From assembly GCA_047630355.1 (NCBI GenBank), contig JBLHXN010000026.1:1-33488 (forward strand): a stretch of DNA of 33,488 nucleotides, given 5' to 3'. The position numbers were made by a program, and so were the translations under genes. Below are positions 1 through 6,576 of this stretch, in pieces (position 1 is the stretch's first letter; each line of letters opens with the position of its first letter). The notes below the pieces were generated by a model, which worked only from the letters and a program-made list of their open reading frames with translations, searched no databases and was not told the DNA's origin. The DNA comes from JANQUM01 sp047630355. GTDB lineage: Bacteria > Bacteroidota > Bacteroidia > Cytophagales > Spirosomataceae.

Positions 1-47
1 CAAATATGATACTATTTTTCAAAGAAGAAAGTAAAAATGAGGAGGGT

Positions 48-1283
48 TTACGCCGAAATTTCGTCTTCGTTTAGGCTCTTAATTTTTTTCTCAACTGCTT
101 TCAAAAGCTTTTTAACCGACACACTATTGGTCATATTATTTAATTGCGTCAGCAGTTGAAACATCTCCCGAATTAACAAACGGTCTTCTTTACCGTAATC
201 CCAAATGGGCATAACGGTACGTTCAAATAGTTCTTCAAAAGTTTGCTCTTTTATCACCACTCTGGACTGACCACTTTCATCTTCAAAAACTAATTCAGGA
301 TGAGCCTGACTCCGTTTCGCCATCAAAACAAACAGCAACCTCATACTGACAATTGCCGTTCCGGGATCGTTTAACCCCGGACTGAGTGCTTTTAGTGCAA
401 TCTCCACAAGTTGCTTGAAACCGTAAAAGAAATTATTCTCAATTCGCTCTTCTTTGTGATATATAAAGCTTTCCGATATTTTAATTTGAACCTCTTTCGC
501 TAACTCTTCACTGATAATTACAACGGGCTGATTCTTGAAAACAAAAGTACTTCTTGCGTGTAGAAAGCTTAGCGAAAAGTCGTGTTCGTGACATAACTTT
601 AATAGGATTTCACTTTCAAAACCTTCAAAAATACCTGACTTTGGACTAAGAATCGTGAAATTACTCTCCACAATTAGAGAAGTCGTGGATTCTTGATCAT
701 AAGTACATTCAGCGTCCATTGATATTTTTGTATCATCGTAAATTCGGTTAATAATTACTTCATATTTTACCGATTGAGTAATGTAATGCAGGAAGTAAAT
801 GAATAGGAAAATATCAAATACAGCGAAAATAATCAGTAAATAAGTACTCAGAACCGGAATATATAAGTGGGATTCTATGTCGCGAATAGTGCTCAATAAA
901 AACAGAGCAAAAACGATGGTTCCGATATAAACGCCCAAAATCATTTGTTGGAAACGATTACCGATAAGTTTGTCTAAAATACGATTACTCATCTGCGAAG
1001 CCGCCTGATTGAGCACAATCATCACCATCGAAAAACTAAAAACTGTCAGCGAAAGAATACCCGCCAAAATGGTCGAAATAATCACTCGTGCGGTATCTGC
1101 ATCTCTCAACGTTAACCAGCTAAAAGTAGACTTCAGGCTTTTACCTAATTCGGAAAAATCAAGCGTAATACTACCGTAAGCAACGCCCAAAAATACTAAC
1201 GCAATAAATGCCGGATAAAATGCAATACTGTTTACTGTATCGTAGTATCGGCGTTTTATCCAGGCTTGCAATTTATTAAACAT
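48..1283 (-). CDS. DUF2254 family predicted membrane protein
   Basis: A 411-residue protein that resembles the DUF2254 family of predicted inner-membrane proteins, whose biochemical role is not established. Four hydrophobic segments are visible in the N-terminal half (roughly residues 18-42, 66-94, 110-132 and 140-168). A soluble C-terminal domain follows, with the family-like stretch ALSPGLNDPGTA near residue 300. The start is the ATG at 1283; no better upstream start was seen. The gene is divergent from the aminopeptidase gene. A -7-like element on the minus strand at 1397-1404 could drive it with a leader of about 105 nt. Membership is based on recognised sequence style and topology; no function is claimed. 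Confidence 0.85.
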   Translation of the reverse strand: MFNKLQAWIKRRYYDTVNSIAFYPAFIALVFLGVAYGSITLDFSELGKSLKSTFSWLTLRDADTARVIISTILAGILSLTVFSFSMVMIVLNQAASQMSNRILDKLIGNRFQQMILGVYIGTIVFALFLLSTIRDIESHLYIPVLSTYLLIIFAVFDIFLFIYFLHYITQSVKYEVIINRIYDDTKISMDAECTYDQESTTSLIVESNFTILSPKSGIFEGFESEILLKLCHEHDFSLSFLHARSTFVFKNQPVVIISEELAKEVQIKISESFIYHKEERIENNFFYGFKQLVEIALKALSPGLNDPGTAIVSMRLLFVLMAKRSQAHPELVFEDESGQSRVVIKEQTFEELFERTVMPIWDYGKEDRLLIREMFQLLTQLNNMTNSVSVKKLLKAVEKKIKSLNEDEISA

Positions 1284-1378
1284 AAAAAAATGAATTTTAG
1301 AAGAGTCGTTTTATGGAACATAAAATATGTTGAATTCATTGATTTAGTCGCGGTATCGTTTCTCAAGAAACCATTCCG

Positions 1379-1386
1379 TAAATTTG
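1379..1386 (+). promoter_or_regulatory. Putative -7 element of the pepA promoter
   Basis: TAAATTTG matches the Bacteroidota primary-sigma -7 consensus TAnnTTTG. It lies 37 bp upstream of the pepA ATG, which gives a predicted leader of about 30 nt. It forms the left arm of a near-symmetric dyad (1379-1404). Confidence 0.55.
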
Positions 1387-1396
1387 CTTTTATAAG

Positions 1397-1404
1397 CAAA
1401 GTTA
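1397..1404 (-). promoter_or_regulatory. Putative -7 element for the DUF2254 gene
   Basis: The plus strand reads CAAAGTTA, which is TAACTTTG on the minus strand and matches the Bacteroidota -7 consensus TAnnTTTG. It points leftward toward the DUF2254 gene and forms one arm of a dyad shared with the pepA promoter. No clear -33 TTTG was checked, so this is tentative. Confidence 0.35.
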
Positions 1405-1422
1405 AAAACTAAATTCATATCC

Positions 1423-2889
1423 ATGAATATTCAATTAATACCAAATCTGACCACACAAGATACGGTTATTATTCCGGTCGTAGAAAATGACGCACTTGTT
1501 TCTACTTTAGAAAAAATTGCAGAAATGACGGGAACCGATGCCGCGAATCTTTCAGACGATTTTAAAGCAAAGGAAAAGGAAACTCTTTCTTTTTACGCTA
1601 ACGCGAAATCATTCAAAAAAGTAATTTTAATCGGTTTAGGAAAAGAACCTAAAACAAGAAAAGTCATTGAGGCTTTCCGATCGTTTTTTTACAAAAATAA
1701 GAAGAAATTAGCGGGCGATATAGCCATTGATTTACAATCAGGCAACACATCAGACTTAGCAGAATACATCGTCAACGGCATTTTTCTGGCTTCTTACGAA
1801 ATCAGCTTTCTGAGAACCGATGAAAAGAAGGAAACTGACTTTTATGACGGCAATAACTCATTAACTCTTATCTCTGAAAAAGACGTTAAGGAGGCCGCAC
1901 AAAAAGGAAAAGCAACCGCCGACACGCAACGCAATATGTTGCAGCTGGTAGATTCTCCCGCCAATTATAAAACGCCGCAGCAAATGGCACAATACGTAAT
2001 TAATTCGGGCGAAGAAAACGGCTTTAAGACAACTATCTATGATGCTGCCCAATGCGAAGAAATGGGATTACATGCTTTACTCGCCGTTGGTCGGGGAAGC
2101 ATTGATAATCCGCCCGTTTTTATTGTAATGGAATACGACGGAACGACCGAAAAAGGGAAAAAGACCATTGGCTTAGTAGGTAAAGGAGTTACGTTTGATA
2201 CGGGTGGCGTATCGCTCAAGCCAGGCGATAACATGAACTACATGAAATCAGATATGGGTGGAGCTGCCGCCGTAATTGGAACGATGGAGTTACTCGCTAA
2301 ACTTAAAGCTCCCGTGAAAGTAATTGTGGTTGTTCCCGCAACCGAAAACTGCATTGACGGAAAAGCAATCAAGCCGGGCGATGTAATAAATTCGTACGCC
2401 GGAAAGACCATCGAAGTAATAAATACTGATGCAGAAGGACGATTGATTCTCGCCGACGGATTGAATTACATGAAGAAGAACTTCAACCCTGACATTATGA
2501 TTGATCTGGCAACGCTCACGGGTAGTGCAGTTCGGGCATTAGGTTTTGGTACGGCAGCGTTAATGTCAAACAACGATTCATTAGTGGAAGGTCTCTACAA
2601 AGCCGCCGAACAAACCAACGAAAAGGTATGGCGAATGCCACTTTGGGACGAAGATTACAAAGACATGATGAGGTCGGACGTAGCAGATATTATGAACCTT
2701 TCAGTTGCTCCGGTGGCGGGTGCAATCACAGCAGCGAAATTCCTCGAATTCTTTATCGACGAACACCCGAACTGGGCACATCTTGATATAGCTGGAGTAG
2801 CTTTTGGAAGTACTGAATACGGAAAGATGAAATCTGCAACGGCTTACGGCGTAAGATTACTGACAGAGTATATTTTGAATGAATCATAA
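1423..2889 (+). CDS. pepA: Leucyl (cytosol) aminopeptidase, peptidase family M17
   Basis: A 488-residue M17 metallo-aminopeptidase that removes N-terminal residues from peptides in the cytoplasm; members act as hexamers with two metal ions. The catalytic C-terminal domain shows the expected landmarks: KGVTFDTGGVSLKPG from K254 (catalytic Lys and metal ligands), MKSDMGGAAAV, and NTDAEGRL at residues 334-341 (metal ligands plus catalytic Arg). The N-terminal domain (about residues 1-170) is typical of the family, and the length is normal. The start is the ATG at 1423, preceded by a Bacteroidota -7 element at 1379-1386. It is a monocistronic gene followed 10 bp later by a strong hairpin. The family is near certain; substrate preference cannot be read from the sequence. 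Confidence 0.96.
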   Translation: MNIQLIPNLTTQDTVIIPVVENDALVSTLEKIAEMTGTDAANLSDDFKAKEKETLSFYANAKSFKKVILIGLGKEPKTRKVIEAFRSFFYKNKKKLAGDIAIDLQSGNTSDLAEYIVNGIFLASYEISFLRTDEKKETDFYDGNNSLTLISEKDVKEAAQKGKATADTQRNMLQLVDSPANYKTPQQMAQYVINSGEENGFKTTIYDAAQCEEMGLHALLAVGRGSIDNPPVFIVMEYDGTTEKGKKTIGLVGKGVTFDTGGVSLKPGDNMNYMKSDMGGAAAVIGTMELLAKLKAPVKVIVVVPATENCIDGKAIKPGDVINSYAGKTIEVINTDAEGRLILADGLNYMKKNFNPDIMIDLATLTGSAVRALGFGTAALMSNNDSLVEGLYKAAEQTNEKVWRMPLWDEDYKDMMRSDVADIMNLSVAPVAGAITAAKFLEFFIDEHPNWAHLDIAGVAFGSTEYGKMKSATAYGVRLLTEYILNES

Positions 2890-2899
2890 AATTTAGCGG

Positions 2900-2939
2900 T
2901 TCACCGCCGTCAGCAATCAAAGACCCTGACGGCGGTGAA
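2900..2939 (+). terminator. Hairpin downstream of pepA
   Basis: A perfect 14-bp inverted repeat: TTCACCGCCGTCAG at 2900-2913 pairs with CTGACGGCGGTGAA at 2926-2939, with a 12-nt loop. It begins 10 bp after the pepA stop. There is no long T-run on the plus strand, so it may be an mRNA-stabilising hairpin or a dispersed palindromic repeat rather than a classical intrinsic terminator. Confidence 0.65.
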
Positions 2940-2954
2940 AACGCTTGCAAAACA

Positions 2955-3135
2955 TTATTTTGTCGGAAACAAAGCAAAGCCGTATTTTACTTCAATTGCC
3001 ACCTGCTTTAGCTGATTAATACTTGAAGAGAATCGAGGCAACTTTAACCGAAACGCATTTGGATAAAGCCAAGTTACACGATTAATCTTTGAACGGGTTA
3101 AAACCCGTGGCAGTCGAAAATCGAAACGCTAAATA
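2955..3135 (-). pseudogene. Possible coding relic of unknown family
   Basis: On the minus strand a frame is open from just after a TAG near 3136 down to a TAA at 2955-2957, with no start codon. Its composition looks protein-like: aromatic residues are well spread (for example TWLYPNAFRLKLP) and it ends in KYGFALFPTK. That could be the last strands of an outer-membrane or secreted protein. It lies directly beyond the end of the decayed beta-barrel gene, so it may be the tail of a second decayed gene. The frame is only about 58 codons and overlaps a palindrome, so chance cannot be excluded. Confidence 0.25.
3093..3108. repeat. Short palindrome ACGGGTT-AA-AACCCGT
   Basis: A perfect 7-bp inverted repeat with a 2-nt spacer, in the non-coding or relic stretch between pepA and the decayed barrel gene. 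Palindromes of this kind are common as small dispersed repeats in Bacteroidota genomes. Only one copy is visible in this window. Confidence 0.4.
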
Positions 3136-3144
3136 AATTGACCA

Positions 3145-3168
3145 AAACAGTTTCTTAGAAACTTGTTT
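3145..3168 (-). terminator. Hairpin downstream of the decayed barrel gene
   Basis: AAACAGTTTC, TTA, then GAAACTTGTTT forms a stem with a single bulge. It lies 12 bp past the final stop (3180) of the minus-strand barrel pseudogene and is followed on that strand by TTGG. It is a plausible relic terminator. Confidence 0.4.
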
Positions 3169-3179
3169 AACGATTCTAA

Positions 3180-4017
3180 TTATTGAATAATCCCAACGGA
3201 GAACATGATTAGGTTAGACGAAAACCGAAACCGGTACGGATTACTACTTGGTCCGATATTAACATCGGTATAGTTTGGCAAGCCGCTTTCATATCGAAGA
3301 AAAATTGGTCAAACTCGAGGCCGATTCTTGACATAAATTTACGACTAGACGTTGTAGAAAACTTCCATCAAGCGGAACGGTAGCGTACGGTTTTAATCCT
3401 TTCTGAAAACCTTCGCTGATACTGAAAGCAAATGAAGTAACGGGACCGAAAAAGATTCGGGCTTTCCGAAATTTGATTCCCAATAAAACCAGGACATCAA
3501 TGATATTTACCGAAGCATTAATTCGGTTGATTAATCTTTCATCCCTTCCCAGAATCTCAAAATGCCTCCTTTCTGCGTATAGACCAATTCGGGTTGGACG
3601 AAAAACGAACCTCGTGACATCCGTCCAAATACGCCGGCTGATATTGTTGAGAGAATTTCGAGTTACTTCTAAACCGATCCCGAACGATTTTTCCGTTCAC
3701 AATGGCGGGAAAACTATTCGCTTTTACACGAATAGGAACACTATTTTCGAAGTTTAATTGACTCCTCGTAATACTTCCACGCAGCCCCTCATTGAAACCG
3801 GAATTTATCACGTATAAACTCTTGAACGTAGCTTTCGTTTGTGTCTACTTCTACCTCCTGCATGGCATCTTCTAAAATCAGCGAATTACTATCAAAACCT
3901 CCACTCAACCTAACTGAATCAACTTTAGGTACGCCTTCTTCTTGTCTGATTGCCTGAGATTCTGCTTTTGCGGAAACTAAATATAGAGAAGAGAAATGAT
4001 GTAAAGTGTTTTTTCAT
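3180..4017 (-). pseudogene. Decayed outer-membrane beta-barrel protein gene
   Basis: A coherent protein can be followed on the minus strand through several frames. It starts at the ATG at 4017 (MKKHFTSFLFSIF), changes frame within the signal peptide to LVSAKAESQA, and changes again near 3820 to NEGLRGSITRSQLNFENS. It changes once more near 3690 to GIGLEVTRNSLNN and runs through RKARIFFGPVTSFAFSISEG and LKPYATVPLDGSF. A last change near 3285 gives GLPNYTDVNIGPSSNPYRF and the C-terminus SSNLIMFSVGIIQ before a TAA at 3180. A signal peptide followed by alternating hydrophobic strands suggests a PorT/OMP_b-brl type barrel of about 275 residues. At least four frameshifts show it is dead. The flanking genes are intact, which argues against general sequencing error. 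Family assignment is tentative; its pseudogene status is firm. Confidence 0.75.
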
Positions 4018-4088
4018 ACAATGCGTCACTTTTAGTCAATAGTAGCACCCAAATATATCGAAAATCAAGCCAAGAAGTCCGCGATTAT

Positions 4089-4505
4089 CTACTTGATAAT
4101 TGCAACTGTAAGCCGACTAACGCAGACTTTTTTTCCTTCCTCGTTCGTGATTTCAATTTGCCAAACATGCGTACGCCGCCCAACGTGTAGCGGCGTTACT
4201 TTTCCATATACCCAACCTTCGGCAACCGAACGCAAGTGATTGGCGTTGATTTCCAATCCAACCGGACGTTCTAATTTTGGGTCTTCCAAACACATAACAG
4301 AAGCGACGCTTCCCAAACTTTCTGCAAGAACCACCGAGGCTCCACCGTGTAAAATTCCGTACGGTTGACGAGTGCGGTGATCAACGGGCATGCGGGCAGT
4401 GATAAAGTCGGCACCAATCTCAAGGTACTCAATACCAAGATGTTCCATCATTGTTCCTTTATCAGACTCCCGTAATTTCTCGATAGTAAAGTGCGTTTTA
4501 AACAT
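4089..4505 (-). CDS. Hotdog-fold acyl-CoA thioesterase (YdiI/PaaI-like)
   Basis: A 138-residue single hotdog domain, the usual length for this family, predicted to hydrolyse aryl- or acyl-CoA thioesters in the cytoplasm. The active-site helix reads PYGILHGGASVVLAESLGS, with H53 of the HGG motif and catalytic acid E62. It continues with GLEINANHLRS and GKVTPLHVGRRTHVWQIEI. This pattern closely resembles E. coli YdiI/MenI, which cleaves 1,4-dihydroxy-2-naphthoyl-CoA in menaquinone synthesis. Bacteroidota make menaquinone, so a MenI role is plausible, but no other men gene is nearby and a general PaaI-type activity remains possible. The start is the ATG at 4505. The gene is divergent from the histidine phosphatase gene and followed by the barrel pseudogene on the same strand. 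Confidence 0.88.
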   Translation of the reverse strand: MFKTHFTIEKLRESDKGTMMEHLGIEYLEIGADFITARMPVDHRTRQPYGILHGGASVVLAESLGSVASVMCLEDPKLERPVGLEINANHLRSVAEGWVYGKVTPLHVGRRTHVWQIEITNEEGKKVCVSRLTVAIIK

Positions 4506-4617
4506 GATTTTTGTAAATTTGCGGACTATTTTGGGTGGTAAAAAAGCAAAGTTCGTGCTTCCGCTTTAAATAATATAATTTTTTCAATGAATCATACTTT
4601 TAAACAACAGAGAAGGT

Positions 4618-5250
4618 TTGGAAAATAAGACAATTTATTTGATTAGACACGGCGAAACTGAATACAATCGCCTTGGAATTGTACAAGGAAGTGGCGTAGA
4701 TTCTTCGCTAAATGATGTAGGAATAGCACAAGCCGATGCTTTTTTTCAAACTTACCAGTACGTACCTTTTGATAAAGTTTATACCTCGTCTTTGAGACGA
4801 ACCGTTGAAACGGCACAGCCTTTCATTAACTTAGAAATTCCTCATCAGCAACTCAGCGGGCTCAACGAAATTTCTTGGGGCGAAAAAGAAGGGAAAGTGC
4901 CTAATTACAAAGAAGATACTGAGTATACGGATCTAATAGAAGCGTGGGAAAGCGGCAATCTTTCTGCATCTGCTCCCGGCGGAGAAAGTCCGGAACAAGT
5001 TGCCAAGCGGCAGCGTGAAGCATTAGATGTTATATTATCAAATGACGAGGAAGAGCTTATCTTAATCGTTATGCACGGCCGTGCCATGCGGATTTTATTA
5101 GCTCAGCTTACCAAGCAGCCGCTCTCAGTAATGGATACGTTTCATCACAGTAATGTATGTTTGTACAAACTCACTCATGACACTGAATCAGGTGAAACGA
5201 AGGTAGTCACAGCAAATGATACCAGTCATCTTATTATGGTTCATACTTGA
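4618..5250 (+). CDS. Histidine phosphatase family protein (phosphoglycerate mutase-like)
   Basis: A 210-residue protein of the histidine phosphatase superfamily. The N-terminal LIRHGETEYN carries the phospho-accepting H11 and R10. The second catalytic His is H153 in LIVMHGRAM, and SSLRRTVETAQPF is the usual phosphate-pocket helix. Such proteins remove phosphate from small molecules (cofactor-independent PGM-like, CobC/GpmB-like); the substrate cannot be told from sequence. The start is a TTG at 4618. An in-frame TGA lies about 10 codons upstream with no ATG or GTG between, and RHG is already at residue 10, so the TTG is well supported. An AGAAGG stretch lies almost against the start, too close to act as a normal Shine-Dalgarno site. 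Confidence 0.88.
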   Translation: MENKTIYLIRHGETEYNRLGIVQGSGVDSSLNDVGIAQADAFFQTYQYVPFDKVYTSSLRRTVETAQPFINLEIPHQQLSGLNEISWGEKEGKVPNYKEDTEYTDLIEAWESGNLSASAPGGESPEQVAKRQREALDVILSNDEEELILIVMHGRAMRILLAQLTKQPLSVMDTFHHSNVCLYKLTHDTESGETKVVTANDTSHLIMVHT

Positions 5251-5333
5251 AATCTCGCCTACCTATTTTACCATTCATCCGCCCAAAATCGTTTGTTGGT
5301 ATAAAGTTTAGCCCGAACGTTCAAGTTTTGCCG

Positions 5334-5341
5334 TAGTTTTG
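5334..5341 (+). promoter_or_regulatory. Putative -7 element upstream of the LytS-type kinase
   Basis: TAGTTTTG matches the Bacteroidota TAnnTTTG -7 consensus and lies 32 bp upstream of the kinase ATG at 5374. No exact -33 TTTG is seen at the best spacing. Confidence 0.45.
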
Positions 5342-5373
5342 GAGATTACACTTTATTTAGTTGGCGGTTCGAT

Positions 5374-6480
5374 ATGTCACAAAAACGCTCGTACTGGATT
5401 TATCAACTCATCGGTTGGTCGTTTTATCACTTTTCTGAGTTAATCGGTCTTTTTACCCTTTTCTCCTTTAACCTCGACGGCTTTACACTGATGATCGGCA
5501 ACGCCGTTGTGAATATCATCATGGGTATTACTCTGACCCACGTTTTTCGCTTAATCTACAAGGAATACGAATGGATAAAATTACCCGTCGGGCAAATGAT
5601 AATCCGCAGCGGAGCAATGGTACTACTCATCACATTTATCATGGCGGCGGTTAATATCCCACTTGACGGACAGCTAATCAATACCGAAAAAATGAACTGG
5701 GCATTGCGGGACATTGGCTACTTGGTAACCCTCGGAAAGCCTGTATTGATTTGGGTTTTAATCTACGTCTTTTATAGCTATACCAACGAACGTAAAAACG
5801 ATGCCATTGTTAGGATAAAACTACAATCTTCGATTAAAGAAACGGAAGCAAAAGTGCTCCGGGCACAAATGAATCCACACTTTATGTTTAATGCCCTTAA
5901 CAGCATTCGGGCGTTGATTTTGGAAGATCCATCCCGGGCACAAAAAGGCATAACGCAACTTTCCAATATTTTGAGAAGTTCGCTCGTAGCTGACAGACGT
6001 ACTACCGTGACTCTTAAAGAAGAACTCAAAACTATTGCCGATTACCTCGCTTTGGAGAAAGTTCGTTACGAAGAGCGACTGCAAGTAAAATGGGACATTG
6101 ATGAGCGGACGCTCAACCTCCTCGTTCCGCCGATGATGCTTCAAACTCTCGTCGAAAATGCCATCAAACACGGCGTTCAGAAGGCTTTACGTTGGGGTTT
6201 TGTGGAAATACGTACTTCGCTTGATGCTAAAAACCTGATTATCAGAGTACGGAACACTGGGGAACTATTACGTAAAATAAACAATCACGAAGCCGGAGGT
6301 TTTGGGCTGATAAATACCCAACAACGCCTCAAACTCCTCTACGGAGATGATGCCAGTTTTGAAATTAAACAGGAAGATTCAATAACCGTTTGTGCTGAAA
6401 TATTGCTTCCGCTCGGTAAGTTGAGCATTAAGCCAAAGGTAGAAGCAGCGAATGCGAGAAATAGCGAGATTATCGGATAA
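5374..6480 (+). CDS. LytS/YehU-type sensor histidine kinase (His_kinase family)
   Basis: A 368-residue membrane kinase. Four hydrophobic helices occupy about residues 10-135 and form the sensor part, with no periplasmic domain. After a short linker comes the His_kinase box MNPHFMFNALNS, with H169 as the likely phospho-acceptor. The C-terminal ATPase domain has MLQTLVENAIKHG (N box) and GGFGLINTQQRLKLLYG (G box region). Kinases of this class normally phosphorylate a LytTR response regulator encoded next door. None is present here, because the next gene is a TonB receptor. It is therefore an orphan kinase in this window. A hairpin covers its stop codon. The family is clear; signal and partner are unknown. 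Confidence 0.93.
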   Translation: MSQKRSYWIYQLIGWSFYHFSELIGLFTLFSFNLDGFTLMIGNAVVNIIMGITLTHVFRLIYKEYEWIKLPVGQMIIRSGAMVLLITFIMAAVNIPLDGQLINTEKMNWALRDIGYLVTLGKPVLIWVLIYVFYSYTNERKNDAIVRIKLQSSIKETEAKVLRAQMNPHFMFNALNSIRALILEDPSRAQKGITQLSNILRSSLVADRRTTVTLKEELKTIADYLALEKVRYEERLQVKWDIDERTLNLLVPPMMLQTLVENAIKHGVQKALRWGFVEIRTSLDAKNLIIRVRNTGELLRKINNHEAGGFGLINTQQRLKLLYGDDASFEIKQEDSITVCAEILLPLGKLSIKPKVEAANARNSEIIG

Positions 6481-6491
6481 TCTCGCTATTT
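6459..6491 (+). terminator. Hairpin overlapping the kinase stop codon
   Basis: A 15-bp perfect stem: AAATAGCGAGATTAT (6459-6473), 3-nt loop, ATAATCTCGCTATTT (6477-6491). The TAA stop of the kinase lies inside the right arm. The 3' side ends in TTTCTCT, so it is a likely intrinsic terminator that separates the kinase from the TonB receptor. Confidence 0.75.
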
Positions 6492-6550
6492 CTCTGTAAA
6501 ATGGTTAAAACAAAACCTCACTATTCTTATTTAGACCCATTCTAAACAGT

Positions 6551-6558
6551 TACCTTTG
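6551..6558 (+). promoter_or_regulatory. Putative -7 element of the TonB receptor promoter
   Basis: TACCTTTG matches TAnnTTTG and lies 18 bp upstream of the ATG at 6577. The TTG at 6556, which would open a longer frame, lies inside this element, so translation should begin at 6577. Confidence 0.5.
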
Positions 6559-6576
6559 TCTCCGAATCAGGAAAAG

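Noticed and set aside
3473..3757. Plus-strand open frame of 94 codons
   Set aside because: It is antisense to the traceable barrel pseudogene, its translation has no recognisable features, and it lacks a promoter or other gene signals.
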